This document shows, piece by piece, positions 1 to 12,204 of a stretch of 64,000 nt of DNA. A program made the position numbers and the translations under genes. Location: contig JAEOAD010001413.1 of assembly GCA_036365145.1 (NCBI GenBank), forward strand, positions 1,824,501 to 1,888,500. The letters run 5' to 3'. Within the stretch, counting starts at the first letter, position 1. Each line of letters opens with the position of its first letter. The stretch comes from Orientallactaga sibirica. Lineage: Eukaryota > Chordata > Mammalia > Rodentia > Dipodidae. The notes below the pieces were generated by a model. The model searched no databases and was not told the origin of the DNA. It worked only from the letters and a program-made list of their open reading frames with translations.

Positions 1-330
1 AGTGGTCATCGCCATCTGAAAAGAGAAGCTTCTTTAACCAGAAGTGAGAGTAGCATTAATATGTGAATGTGAACATTAAGTGTAGAGCTTTCAGGGCAGC
101 TTGGTGGGAATAATATATACTCTTAGCCAGACAAGATCAGGCTTTAAAGCCCTAAGGCTCATGACCTCACCTACCATAGACTTTTGCTAAGTTTTTTCAG
201 TACCAGGCATGTATTCCCTCCCATTGAGCAGGCCTTCAGTCCAATTGTGGAGCAGTTGATTTCCACAAGAGCAGACATGCCACTATTGCACCCATTCAGT
301 CATTGAGTCTGTATGGAGCCACATTTTTTA
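1..330 (-). repeat. L1 3'-region fragment
   Basis: Bases 1-75 are nearly the reverse complement of 50,757-50,832, which continues into an A-tailed, G-rich element typical of rodent L1 3' UTRs. The rest up to the SINE at 328 is A/T-rich with no open frame and appears to belong to the same element. The family name is inferred. Confidence 0.5.
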
Positions 331-387
331 AAAATATTTTTTAACTTTTTATTTATTTGCAAGCAGAGAGAGAAAGAATGGGTGTGC

Positions 388-1539
388 CGGGGCCTCTAGC
401 CACTGCAAACGAACTCCAGATGCATGTGCCCCTCACGCATCTGGCTTATGTGGGTCCTGGAGAATCGAACTGAGATCCTTTGGCTTTGCAGGCAAATGCC
501 TTAACCACTGAGCTATTTCTCCAGCCCTGGAGCCACATTTTTAAAACAGTGAAAAAGGAGGGCTGAGAGATGGCTCTGCGTATAAGTGCTCCGCCTGTAT
601 GTGTGAGTACCTGAGTTCAGATCTCCAGAACTAGATGCCATACTGAGTGTCTGTAATCCCAAGAGCCTATGCCAGATGGGAGGAAGAGCTAGGAGAATCC
701 CCGCAAGCTCAAGGGTCAAGTTATGTGGCAGTGAACAGCGGAGACCCTGCCTGAAACAAAGTGGAAGGCAGAGACTAACACCTAATGCCTAAGGTTGTCC
801 TCCAACCTCTGCACATGTGCCGTTGTTCACCATGAACACATGCACATTAGACACACGCAAAAGTATAAAGTAGCCGGGTGTGGTGGCGCACGCCTTTAAT
901 CCCAGCACTCGGGAGACAGAGGTAGGAGGATCGCCGTGAGTTCAAGGCCACCCTGAGACTACATAGTGAATTCCTGGTCAGCCTGGGCCAGAGTGAAACC
1001 CTACCTCAAAAAACCAAAAATTTAAAAACAGTATAAAGTAACAGGTGACATTGTATCAGTATTTTATTTGGTCCAATATATCCAAAATATAATTTCAATG
1101 TGTATAAGACATTGCATTTAAATTTAAAAAAAATTTTTTATTTATTTTTGAAGAGAGACACAGAGAGAGACAGAGAGGGAGAGGGAGACAGATAGAGATG
1201 GGCGCGCCAGCAGTCTCTCAGCTGCTGTGAACGAAATCCAAATGTGTGGGCCTCCTTGTGGGCAAGTGTGGCATTGCGCCCTTGTGTCACTTTGCATCTG
1301 GCTAAATGTGGGACCTGGAGATTGGAACCGCTGGAGATTGGAACCGGGTTCTTAGGCTTAGCAGGCAGGTGCCTTAACCACTAAGCCATCTCTCCAGCCC
1401 GTCATTGCATTTTTTGAACTCTTAAAATCCAGTGTGTATTTTGTACTCCAAACACACCTGAGTTAATTTTTATGGTCAACTTGGCCAACGTCTAGCCAGA
1501 ATAGCTGCAGTGGAAGTGATCTTTGCATGTGGCCCATGG
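388..1539. repeat. Tandem duplication 1, left copy
   Basis: This 1,152-bp segment is repeated head-to-tail at 1,542-2,674. It holds part of a DIP SINE (minus), a B4-type SINE (561-872, plus), a B1 (873-1,018, plus) and a long DIP (1,140-1,400, minus). Confidence 0.9.
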
Positions 1540-1541
1540 TG

Positions 1542-2674
1542 CGGGGCCTCTAGCCACTGCAAACATAACTCCAGATGCATGTGCCCTCACGCATCTGGCT
1601 TATGTGGGTCCTGGAGAATCAACTGAGATCCTTTGGCTTTGCAGGCAAATGCCTTAACCACTGAGCTATTTCTCCAGCCCTGGAGCCACATTTTTAAAAC
1701 AGTGAAAAGGAGGGCTGAGAGATGGCTCTCGTATAAGTGCTCCGCCTGTATGTGTGAGTACCTGAGTTCAGATCTCCAGAACTAGATGCCATACTGAGTG
1801 TCTGTAATCCCAAGAGCCTATGCCAGATGGGAGGAAGAGATAGGAGAATCCCCGCAAGCTCAAGGGTCAAGTTATGTGGCAGTGAACAGCGGAGACCCTG
1901 CCTGAAACAAAGTGGAAGGCAGAGACTAACACCTAATGCCTAAGGTTGTCCTCCAACCTCTGCACATGTGCCGTTGTTCACCATGAACACATGCACATTA
2001 GACACACGCAAAAGTATAAAGTAGCCGGGTGTGGTGGCGCACGCCTTTAATCCCAGCACTCGGGAGACAGAGGTAGGAGGATCGCCGTGAGTTCAAGGCC
2101 ACCCTGAGACTACATAGTGAATTCCTGGTCAGCCTGGGCCAGAGTGAAACCCTACCTCAAAAAACCAAAAATTTAAAAACAGTATAAAGTAACAGGTGAC
2201 ATTGTATCAGTATTTTATTTGGTCCAATATATCCAAAATATAATTTCAATGTGTATAAGACACTGCATTTAAATTTTTAAAAAAAATTTATTTATTTTTG
2301 AAGAGAGACACAGAGAGAGACAGAGAGGGAGAGGGAGACAGATAGAGATGGGCACGCCAGCAGTCTCTCAGCTGCTGTGAACGAAATCCAGATGTGTGGG
2401 CCCCTTGTGGGCAAGTGTGGCATTGCGCCTTGTGTCACTTTGCATCTGGACTAAACGATTGGAACCTGGAGATTGGAACCGGGTTCTTAGGCTTAGCAGG
2501 CAGGTGCCTTAACCACTAAGCCATCTCTCCAGCCCGTCATTGCATTTTTTGAACTCTTAAAATCCAGTGTGTATTTTGTACTCCAAACACACCTGAGTTA
2601 ATTTTTATGGTCAACTTGGCCAACGTCTAGCCAGAATAGCTGCAGTGCAAGTGATCTTTGCATGTGGCCCATGG
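1542..2674. repeat. Tandem duplication 1, right copy with base deletions
   Basis: 1,133 bp nearly identical to 388-1,539 but with scattered single-base deletions, such as a missing base in gtgaaaaagg and in the run before tcacgcatctgg. It carries the same SINEs at the same relative positions. Confidence 0.9.
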
Positions 2675-2759
2675 CCACTGTACTGGGCAGCACAGCTCTG
2701 ACCCTCCAGAGTCATGAAATCTCTTCATCCAGCCAGCAGTGTCTCAGCTGCTGAGAACT

Positions 2760-3480
2760 GTTAAAATTTTTTTATTGACATCAAATTAAAAGACCAGACT
2801 GGAGTTCTAAAGTGGAATGGGGGAGGGGAGGGAAACATCAGGTGGGTGAGAGACAGAGAGAGATAGACCTAGAGATGTGGTCAGCAGTGTCTCAGCTGCT
2901 GATTGCACCCTTTGGTCAAGTGCAGCACTTTGCATCTGGCTAAACGTGGGACCTGGAGATTGGAACCGCTGGAGATTGGAACCAGTGTTCTTAGGCTTAG
3001 CAGACAGGCACCTTAGCCGCTAAGCCATCTCTCCAGCCCTAGGTGGTTTTTTTTGTATGTAAGTATAAAAGTTGTCAATAAAAAATAATAATTAAAAAAT
3101 TTTTATTGACAACTTCTATACTTACATACAAAAATGCATATTTCCCTCCCCTGCCCCCATACCCCTTTAGAACTCCAATCTCCATCATATCCCCTCTCTC
3201 TCTCCATTAGTCTCTCTTTTAATTTGATATCATCATCTTTTTCTTCTATTATGAGGGTCTTGCGAAGGAATTGCTAGGCACTGCAAGGTCATGGATATCG
3301 AGGCCAATTTCTGTCTGGGCAGTTGCATTGTAAGGAGTCGTACCCTTCCTTTGGCTCTTATATTCTTTCCGCCCCCTCTTCTGCAATGGGCCCTGAGCCT
3401 TGGAGGATGTGACAGAGATGTTTCAGTGCTGGGCATTCTTCCATCCCTTCTTCTCAGCACTATGTTGCCTTTCCTGCTTT
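2760..3480. repeat. Two L1 3' ends meeting tail to tail, with a nested long DIP SINE
   Basis: A plus-strand L1 3' end (G-rich run near 2,818, A/T-rich tail to about 3,098) meets a minus-strand copy (3,097-3,480). Both carry the same gtatgtaagtataaaagttgtcaat-type end, making an inverted repeat across 3,052-3,130. A long DIP (about 2,850-3,038, minus) sits in the first, flanked by aggtgg on both sides. The minus copy matches the reverse complement of 50,838-51,110. Confidence 0.6.
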
Positions 3481-3484
3481 AAAA

Positions 3485-3526
<42 letters not shown>

Positions 3527-4364
3527 TTTGAGACAGAAAGAGGGAGAGAGAGAGAGAGAGAATGGGTGCACCGGGGCCTCCAGCAGCTGCAAACGAGCTC
3601 TAGACGCATGTGCCACCTTGTGCATCTGGCTTACATGGGTGCTGGGGATTGAACCTAGGTCCTTAGGCTTTGCAGGCAAGTGCCTTAATCGCTAAACCAT
3701 TTCTCCAGCCCCCCTTTCCTGCTTTTATCTTAATTTTTATTTATTTATTTATTAGAGAGAGTGAGAAAGTGAGAATGGGTGCACCAGGGCCTTTAGCCTC
3801 TGCAAATGAACTCCAGATGCATGCGCCACCATGTGCATCTGGCTAACGTGGGGCCTGGAGAATCGAACCGGGGTCCTTAGGCTTTGCAGGCATGAGCCTT
3901 AACCGCTAAGCCATCTCTCCAGCCCTCCTTTCCTGCTTTAAATATTTATTTATTTATTTATTTGAGAGAGAGAGAATGGGTGCACAGGGCATCCAGCCAC
4001 AGGGCATCCAGACCCATGTGCTTCTGGCTTACATGAGTACCCGGGAATAGAACTAGGCCATTTGGCTTTGCTGGCAAGCATCTTAACCACTAAGCTGTCT
4101 CTCCAGCCTTCATTTTCTGCTTTTACAAAAATATTTTTATTTATTCATTTGCAAGCAGAGAGAGATAGAAGAGAGACAGAGAGAATGGGCATGCCAGGGT
4201 CTCCAGCCACTTCAAATGAACTCCAGATGCATGCACCACTTTGTGCATCTGGCTTTATGTGAATACTGGGGAATTGAACTCAGGTCATTAGCCTTTGCAG
4301 GCAAGCACCTTAAATGTGCCTTAATCACTAAGCCACCTCTCCAGCTCCCTTTTCTGCTTATTTA
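3481..4364 (-). repeat. Four successive DIP SINEs
   Basis: Minus-strand copies at about 3,490-3,712 (preceded by a TTTA repeat), 3,735-3,926, 3,940-4,110 and 4,127-4,350. Each runs from an A/T-rich tail and a purine-rich (gaga)n stretch to ctctccag, the reverse complement of the SINE 5' end. Confidence 0.8.
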
Positions 4365-4540
4365 AAAGTTTTTTTTGTTACCATGTATTAATTATACATA
4401 ATAATAAATTTCATTATGAAATTATCATACATATATAATACATTTTGATCATATTTATCCCCCATTACACACACTTTTCCCCCACTCCCTCTGTGGATCT
4501 TCTTCCTCTTCTGAACCAGTACCCTTTTTTTTATCTGAGA
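4365..4540 (-). repeat. L1 3' UTR end
   Basis: The reverse complement carries aatatgatcaaaat and repeated ATA segments after a G-rich run, resembling the terminal part of rodent Lx/L1 3' UTRs. There is no ORF. Confidence 0.5.
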
Positions 4541-4548
4541 AGACAGAA

Positions 4549-4580
<32 letters not shown>

Positions 4581-5739
4581 TGGGCACGCCAGGGCCTCCA
4601 GCCACTGCAAACAAACTCCAGATAGATGCACCACCATGTGCATCTGGCTTACCTGGGTCCCGGGGAATCGAACTTGGGTCCTTCGGTTTTGCAGGCAAGT
4701 GCCTTAACCACTAAGCTATCCCTCCAGCCCCCTTTCTATTTTTCTATTTTCATATCTTCTTATTGATTTTTTTTTAAAAGATAGGGTCTTGTTATGCAGC
4801 CTAGACTGGCCTTGAACTCTGGATCCCCTTGCTTCCATCTCCTGAGGGCTGGTATGAACAGGCGTGAGCCACTGTATCTGGCTAGGGATATTTTTTGTTG
4901 TTGATGTTGTTAGATGACAAGCCATCTCTAACCTAGTATGAGGGAAGAGAAAATAGACATTAGCTATTTCGTGTTTCCAGAGTTGGCCCTTGAGCCAAAT
5001 CCAAGTCTCATTCCCCAAGTCCTTCAAAGCAGGCAGGGAAGCTGGTGACCATCTGTCTAGCATGTACTGGGGGGCGGGGGGCGGGGCTCGTGTCCCTCCC
5101 CCTCCCTGTCGCTCATGGCTTCTTTTGTTCTCTTTGGGATTCTATTGAACCAAGCAGAGCAGGTAGGGAAGAGAGAGGACTGAGCTGAGCAGAGGTTCCC
5201 ACAGCCTCTCACTGTGACAGTCTGTTCCCCAGAGCTGTGGGTGGCAGAGGTAGTCATGACTTCTCCACTGCGCAAGAGAGCAGGAGACGTGGGGTTTGAG
5301 GGAGGAGGCTCAGCCACATGGCTGGGAGCATGAGGCCCGTGTGGGTCTGACCACAAGAGGCAGCCGCTCCGCCTTGGGGTTTGAGAGCTGGGAACAGGTT
5401 GTCCTCCCCACAAGTCTTGGCTCACATGGACCCAGGCAGTCTCCTGTCACCAGCGCACCCCCCCACCCACCCACCTCAGCTGGCTGCTGAGTCATGTTCC
5501 CCCGGGGTTCGCCCAGGCGCCTGGGTCCAGAGCAGAGCCTGGCTGAGTCATCAGAGGATGAATTGCAGAATTCTTAGGAAGGCTGTCACCACAGTGGCCA
5601 GGCCCTGCACCCTGGCCAAGCCATTCAGAGCATTCCTCCCCCCCAACCCCCAGCTTTTTGTCATTCCTTGTCCATGTTGGGGAATCTGACAAGTGAAGGA
5701 AGCAGACCTGGGCAATATCTTGGAACTTTCCTTTTTTAT
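4541..5739. other. DIP and B1 SINEs, then single-copy DNA
   Basis: DIP minus at 4,545-4,731 and an old B1 minus at 4,768-4,883. From 4,890 to 5,735 there is no repeat I recognise. The part at 5,060-5,690 is GC-rich with several overlapping open frames on both strands, none with recognisable protein similarity or good splice borders. Confidence 0.6.
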
Positions 5740-5975
5740 TTTTATTTTTAAAATTTAAATTAAATTGATTTTATTTATTTGAGAGAGACAGAAAGAGGCA
5801 GAGAGAGAGGGAGAGAGAAAGAGAATGGGCATGCCAGGACCTTCAGCCACTGTAAATGAACTCCAGACACATGTACCACCTTGTGCATCTGGCTTACCTG
5901 GGTCCTGGGGAATTGAACCTGGGTCCTTTGGCTTCGTAGGCAAACGCCTTAACCACTAAGCCATCTCTCCAGCTC
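5740..5975 (-). repeat. DIP SINE
   Basis: Minus-strand copy with an A/T tail, (gaga) stretch, B-box region (aattgaacctgggtcc) and terminal ctctccag. Confidence 0.8.
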
Positions 5976-6104
5976 TTCTTGCAACTTTCTTACTACACCA
6001 TCCCAGACATCTTCAGAGAGGGACAAGGCCTGGCCTGTTAGCATAGGGAAAGCCTCCATTCTCTTTTGTTCACCGTATCTGTCTGCTGTCTGGGTTTTCT
6101 GTTT

Positions 6105-6540
6105 GTTTGTTTTATGATAGGTTCTTGCTATGTCATCAGAGATGGCCTTGAACTCATGATGCAGCCCAGACACTGAACTCACAGTCCTCCTGCCTCAGCC
6201 TCCTGAATGCTGGGATTACAGGGCCAGTACATCTTGTTCTGTTCACTCTACTCTATGTGTGCGTGCGTGCGTGCGTGTGAACTCTGTACTCTCAGGCTGG
6301 CCTCGAACTCACAACAGTCCTCCTACTTCTGCCTCCTGAGTGCTGGGATTAAAGATGTGCACCACAGCTGGGCGTGGTGGCTCACGCCTTTAATCCCAGC
6401 ACTCGGGAGGCAGAGGTAGGAGGATTGCCGTGAGTTCAAGGCCACCCTGAGACTACATAGTGAATTCCAGGTCAGCCTGAACTAGAGTGAGACCCTACCT
6501 CGAAAAAAAAAAAAAAAAGATGTGCACCACTATGCCTGGC
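6105..6540. repeat. Young B1 nested in an older B1, with target-site duplication
   Basis: A plus-strand B1 (6,366 to about 6,516, poly-A tail) interrupts minus-strand B1 sequence. The flanks aaagatgtgcaccac (ending 6,365 and 6,530) are identical direct repeats, the target-site duplication. Confidence 0.85.
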
Positions 6541-6734
6541 TGTGTGTGTGTATGTTTGCACATGCGTGCCTGCATGTGAAGACCAGAGGACTACCTTGGG
6601 TGGTGAAGGTTGAGTCATATACTCCCTGCCCTCACGGCAGGGTTCTAAGCAAGTTCTTTGCTATTCCCCATAAATCCATCTGTTATAGTTGGAATCTGAA
6701 GTACTCCCCCCCGCCGCCCTGCTCATGTTTGTTT

Positions 6735-6968
6735 TTTTTTTCAAAAAAATGTTTTTTTATTTATTTGAGAGAGAGAGAGAAAATAAGGAGAGGGAGAGAA
6801 TGGGCATGCCAGGGCCTCTATCCACTGCAAATGAACTCCAGATGCATGTGCCACTTTGTGCATTTGGCTTATGTGGTGAGTATTGGGGAATCGAACCTGG
6901 GTCCTTAGGCTTCACAGAAAAGTGCCTGAACCGCTAAGCCATCTCATCAGCCCCCCTTTTTTGTTTCT

Positions 6969-7008
<40 letters not shown>

Positions 7009-8270
7009 GTGAATGTACACATACATGTGAAAGCTAGGGGTCAACATAAGATGTCTTCCTCAATCACGCTCTACTTTCTTTTGAGGGTGCTGTGTGGTGT
7101 GCTGTCTGTATAGTATATGCATGTGTATGTGTTGTGCACGCAAATGCAGGTGCCCTGTAGGAGAACGTGCAGGAGAGAAAATCCGGTGACCTCCTCTGTC
7201 ACTCTTCTGTCTTATTTCCTTAAGGTGGAGTCCTCACAGACGGAAAGACCATTGACCCCAGTGATTCTTAGCTCACCTCCCCACACCACTGGGGTGACAT
7301 ACATGCACGGCCACATCCAGTTGTGTTGTTTTTTTCTGCTTGTTTGAAGTGGGATCTCACTGTAGTCCAGACTGCCTTGGTACTCACTCTGTAGCTCAGG
7401 CTAACCTCGAATACACAATCCCCTTACCTCAGCCTCCAGAGTACTGGGATTCAAGGTGTGAGCCACCACACCTGGCTTATACCCAGCTTTTATTTATTTA
7501 TTTTTATTGATTTATTTGAGAGAGAGCAATACAGAAATAGGCGGGTAGAGAAAGAGAGAGAGAATGGGTGCGCCAGGGCCTCCAGCCACTGCAAACAAAC
7601 TCCAGATGCGTGCACCACCTTGTGCATCTGGCTTATGTGGGCCCTGGAGAATCGAGCTTCAAATCGGGGTCCTTAGGCTTCACAGGCAAGCGTTTAACCA
7701 CTAAGCCATCTCTCCAGCCCCTTACACCCAGCTTTTTACATGGACCTCAGCCCTTCATGCTTGCGGGGACAGGAGCCCTTACCCACTGAGCCATCTTCCA
7801 AGCCCCTCTCCACCTTATTCTTTTTTTTTTTTTTTTTGGTTTTTGTGAGGTAGGGTCTCACACTGGTCCAGGCTGACCTGGAATTAACTATGTAGTCTCA
7901 GGGTGGCCTCGAACTCTCGGCGATCCTCCTACCTCTGCCTCCCGAGTGCTGGGATTAAAGGCGTGCGCCACCACGCCCGGCTCCACCTTATTCTTTGAGA
8001 TAGGGTCTCTCACTGAACCTGGAGCTCACCAACTCAGCTAGACTAGCTAGCCAACGAGCCCCAGAGATGCCCGTCTGAGTCCCCAGCACTGGGATTTCAG
8101 GCAAGTGCCTTACCCTCTGAGCCATCTGGCCAGCCAAGCATTAGGATTTCAGAAGTGCGCCCCCAGGCTCAGAGTTTAACTTGGGTGCTGGAGATCCGAC
8201 CTCAAGTTCCTCATGTTTGTGCAGGAAGCACTTGGCCCCACGGAGCCATCATCTCCCCAGTCCCTCAAGT
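6735..8270. repeat. SINE cluster: DIP, TG repeat, split B4-type element, B1
   Basis: DIP minus 6,735-6,953; (TG)n 6,972-7,004; a B4-type element (minus) from about 7,005, interrupted by B1 (7,330-7,470) and DIP (7,485-7,717) and ending near 7,805; a well-preserved B1 minus at 7,825-7,983; and a second B4-type fragment 7,990-8,270. Confidence 0.7.
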
Positions 8271-8291
8271 GCGTGCTTTGAAGGCTCAGTC

Positions 8292-8305
8292 CCCGCAGGT
8301 GGCGC
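8292..8305 (+). promoter_or_regulatory. CTCF-like motif, one mismatch
   Basis: CCCGCAGGTGGCGC differs from CCASYAGRKGGCRS only at the third position. It lies in a short single-copy stretch (8,270-8,480) between a B4-type fragment and a DIP SINE. Confidence 0.35.
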
Positions 8306-8479
8306 TCTTTGGAAGACTGTGATGACCTGAGGAGGTGGAGGGAGGCTGGTGGAAATCATCACTGGACACAGACCTTTGACCCTTTGACTTGGTTCCAGCC
8401 TCCTTTCTCTGCTTTCTGTCCACCACACACTTCCCCTACCACGAGACTGGCCATATCTTTCCAAACTCCAAGACCCTTT

Positions 8480-8940
8480 GATTTATTTATTTATTTATTT
8501 ATTTATTTCAGATAGAGAAAGAGAAAAAAGAGAGAGAGAATGAGCGTGCCAGGGCCTCTGCAAAGGAACTCCAGACTCCAGATGCATGTGCCCCCTTGTG
8601 CACCTGGCTTACTTGGGACCTGGAGAATCGAACCGGGATCCTTACGCTTCTCAGGCAAACGCCTTAACCACTGAGCCACCTCTCCATGTTTGTCTGTTTG
8701 TTTTTGACAGAGGGTCTTACCTTAGTCCAGGCTGACCTGGAACTCACTCTGTAGTCTCAGGCTGGACTCACAGTGATCCTCCTACCTCTGCCTCCTGAAT
8801 TCAGGAAGCAAAAACATGTGCCACCACTTCAGGTTACTGGGACCCTTTAAAATGGTGAGCCAAAAATACACCTTTCCTCCCTTTAAGTTGTTCCTGTCAG
8901 ACTGTTTCAGTCACAGCAAACCAAAAGTAATGAACAGAAG
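8480..8940. repeat. DIP, B1 and an old A-rich repeat end
   Basis: DIP minus 8,480-8,690; B1 minus 8,700-8,840; and 8,850-8,940 ending in gagccaaaaataca and taagttgttcctgtcag, resembling the 3' part of an old rodent interspersed repeat (family not certain). 8,270-8,480 is single-copy. Confidence 0.6.
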
Positions 8941-10260
8941 GGCTGCAGAGATGGCTTAGTGGTTAAGGCGCCTGCCTGCTAAGCCTAAGAACCCTGGTTC
9001 CAATCTCCAGTGGTTCCAATCTCCAGGTCCCACGTTTAGCCAGATGCAAAGTGACACAAGGGCACAATGCCGCACTTGCCCACAAGGGGGCGCACACATC
9101 TGGATTTCGTTCACAGCAGCTGAGAGACTGCTGGCGTGCCCATCTCTATCTGTCTTCCTCTCCCTCTCTCTGTCTCTCTCTCAAAAAGTAATTAACACAA
9201 GCAGTGTGTGGTGGCACATGCCTTGATCCCAGCACTCAGGAGGCAGAGGTAGGAGGATCACTGTAAGTTCAAGGCCAAACTGGGACTACAAAGTGAGTTC
9301 CAGGTCAGTCTGGACTAGAGTGAGACTCTACCTTGAAAAAAAACCTACTTGGAGCCAGGCGTAGTGGTGCATGCCTTTAATCCCAGCACTTGGGAGGCAG
9401 AGATAGGAGGATTGCCGTGAGTTTGAGGCCACCCTGAGACTACATAGTTAATTCCAGGTCAGCCTGGACCAGAATGAAACCCTACCTCGAAAAAACAAAA
9501 TAAAATAAAAAAAAACCTACTTGGGGGCTGAAGAGATGGCTTAGTGGTTAAAGTGCATGCCTGTTAAGTGTAAGAACACTGGTTCCAATCTCCAGGTCCC
9601 ACGTTGAGCCAGATGCAAAGTGACACAAGGGCACAATGCCACACTTGCCCACAAGGTGGCACAGGCATCTGTATTGCGTTTGCATCAGCTGAGAGGCTGC
9701 TGGTGCGCCCATCTCTGTCTTCCTCTCCCCTCTCTCTCTCTCTCTGTGTCTCTCTCAAAAAAAAAAAAAAAAATCTACTTGGGAGGCTGGAGAGATGGTT
9801 TAGTAGTTAAGGTACTTGCCTGCAAAGGCTAAGGACCCAGGTTTGGTTCCTCAATATCCACATAGGCCAGATGCACAAGGTGGTGCATGCATCTGGAATT
9901 TGTTTGCAATGACTGGAGGCTCTGGCATGTCTGTTCTCTGTCTCTCAAATAAATAAAAATAAAATATTTTTTAAAACCCAGGCTGGAGAGATGGCTTAGT
10001 GGTTAAGGCACCTGCTTGCCAAGCCTAGGAATGCCCGTTTGATTCTCCAGGTCCCACGTTTAGCCAGACACAAAAGTGACACAAGGGTGCAATGCCACAC
10101 TTGCCCACAAGGGGACGCATGCACCTGGAGTTCATTCACAGTGGCTAAGAGGCTGCTGGCGCGCCCATCTCTCTCTCTCTCTCTGACTCTCTCCAAAAAA
10201 ACCCCACTTGGGCTAGAGTGAGACTTTACCTCAACCCCCGCTCCCCCCTCCAAAAAAAAG
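8940..10260 (+). repeat. Same-orientation array of DIP and B1 SINEs
   Basis: Plus-strand elements in series: long DIP 8,940-9,187 (duplicated B-box, flanked by aaaagtaat), B1 9,203-9,347, B1 9,352-9,515, long DIP 9,524-9,772, short DIP 9,784-9,970, long DIP 9,982-10,198, and a B1 end at 10,205-10,260. The 9,524 and 9,982 copies have a single B-box. Confidence 0.85.
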
Positions 10261-11190
10261 AAAGAAAATAATTAACACAGAAATGGTTAAGATGTTTCAA
10301 TAGAACTTTATTAAGAAGCTGAAGAAAGATACAAAATACACAATGACAGGAAAGATTTCAGATACTTGGTCCCACGGCAATGCAGAGAAGTGGGAGGGGT
10401 TGAAATTGGAGAGGCACTAAGACCCTGACTCCTCCTCTCCCACACAGCCTCTCTTGGCCACAAAATTAACTCACTCCATCTTTCTCTGGAGACACCTTGT
10501 GTTGTCTTCCCAAAGCCCCCCAAACCTACTTCCCATGATCCTCTTTCTACACAAGCCCATCTTCCGCAACTTGGTCCCCACGATGCCTCAGCCAGCGATC
10601 AATGAGGTCTCCGTGCCGTCGTCCGACTTCCTTTACCGTCACAGGAGTGGAGTCTGCAGTCCCAGGAAACCCGATCTTCTTTTCCTCCTTCCTTGATGCA
10701 TTTAATTCAACTCAGTTCACAAGCCAGGTGGATGAGTTGATCCCACCATCTTCCATCAATTTACCTATTTTCCCAAGCCTACGTTTGAACTTGGTCTCTT
10801 TCTCTCTCTTGCTGAGAACAGCCTTTCAGCAGATCTCTCTGGGCGCTCTACCCCTGAGTGTCAGGCCAACTCCTCCCCAATTCACAAGTCTGCACCGCCC
10901 CCCCTTTTCACCTCCCACTTCCTTAAGAGGATAGCACAAGTTCTCAGCTTCCCTGCAAAAGAGAGATGGTCAGACCCTTTGAACTTGGCACCCATTAATC
11001 ACAGCTTGTCCAGCTCAGACACCAATATCACCAGATTCTTGCATATTTTTCCCCCCACTTCACTTGGAACCTCTGTACCTTTGGAATAATTCTACCTCTG
11101 GAGATTTAGACGGAAAATGACATTGCTTTATAAATAAAGTAATGACAGATCTACAGTGAAAGAGTTACAATCCCCCACCCCACCATTACA
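10261..11190. other. Single-copy block containing the minus-strand poly(A) signal
   Basis: No SINE is seen. On the minus strand an acceptor-like CTCTCTTTTGCAG ends near 10,957 and an AATAAA lies at 10,307-10,312, so the block could be a terminal exon of about 660 nt or part of a long 3' UTR. A 52-codon minus-strand frame ending near 10,535 was not recognised. Confidence 0.45.
10307..10312 (-). terminator. Polyadenylation signal AATAAA (minus strand)
   Basis: The minus strand reads CTTCTTAATAAAGTTC in single-copy sequence, with a T-rich segment about 30-45 bases further on. Cleavage would fall near 10,285-10,292. It may end a long TRIM56 3' UTR or a separate minus-strand transcript whose last exon starts after a textbook acceptor (CTCTCTTTTGCAG) near 10,957. 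Confidence 0.5.
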
Positions 11191-11194
11191 TTTT

Positions 11195-12185
11195 CTCTCT
11201 AGCCCAGGCTGACCTGGAATTCACTCTGTAGTCTCAGGGTGGCTTTGAACTCACGGTGATCTTCCTACCTCTGCCTCCCGAGTGCTGGGATTAAAGGCGT
11301 GCGCCACCCTGCCTGGCTTAACTTTCATGCAATGTTGGGAATGATCAGTTCTTTAGTGCTACTGAGTCTTCACTGGCACAAGAGTGGTGGTGGGGAATCT
11401 TAGCCACGACTGGTCCCTTCTGCTTCTACAATCACTTCTGGGTCTTGGCATATGCCAAAAATAGCAACTTTATCCAGATATTTATTGTTGTATTCTTTTT
11501 TAAAAAAATTTTTTTCGAGGTAAATTCTTGCTGTAGCCCAGGATTGACCTGGAAATCACTCTGTAGTCCCAGGCTGGCCTTGAACTCACAGCAATCCTAC
11601 CTGTGCCTCCCAGACAGATTAAAGGTTTGCCCCACTATGCCCGGTGAGTTTTTTTTTTTTTTTTTTTTTTTAAGGCAGGGTCTCACTCTGGCCCAGGCTG
11701 ACCTGGAATTCACTATGTAGTCTCAGGCTGGCCTCAAACTCATGGTGATCCTCCTACCTCTGCCTCCCCAGTGCTGGGATTAAAGGCATGCGCCACCACG
11801 CCCAGCTTCTTCTTCTTCTTCTTCTTCTTTTTTTTTAAACCAGGTTTGCCATGTAGCCCAGGCTTTGAGTTCATGATCCTCTGGCCTAAGTCTCCCAAGA
11901 GCCCATTCGAGCTTACACTGTGGAGGAGTGTAAGCTTGGGATCAAAACAAGTCTACTGACCTTCTTCTTCTTTACCGATACCTTGCATGGTATAAAAAGT
12001 ATTTCCTGTGTTTCTGCTTCTTATTTATTTATTTATTTGGTTTTTCGAGGTAGGGTCTTGCTCTAGCCCAGAATGACCAGGAATTCACTATGTAGTCTCA
12101 GGGTGGCCTTGAACTCACAATGATCCTCCTACCTCCGCCTCCTGAGTGCTGGGATTCAAGGCGTATGCCACCACACCAGGCTTCC
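11195..12185 (-). repeat. B1 cluster
   Basis: Minus-strand B1 copies at about 11,195-11,322, 11,505-11,645, 11,650-11,808 and 12,035-12,183, separated by short single-copy and CTT-rich segments. Confidence 0.75.
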
Positions 12186-12204
12186 CTATTTCTTCCTCAC
12201 TGCC

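Noticed and set aside
10454..10934. Overlapping plus-strand frames of 80 and 110 codons
   Set aside because: No similarity recognised, low-complexity Ser/Pro/Phe composition, and opposite strand to the poly(A) signal.
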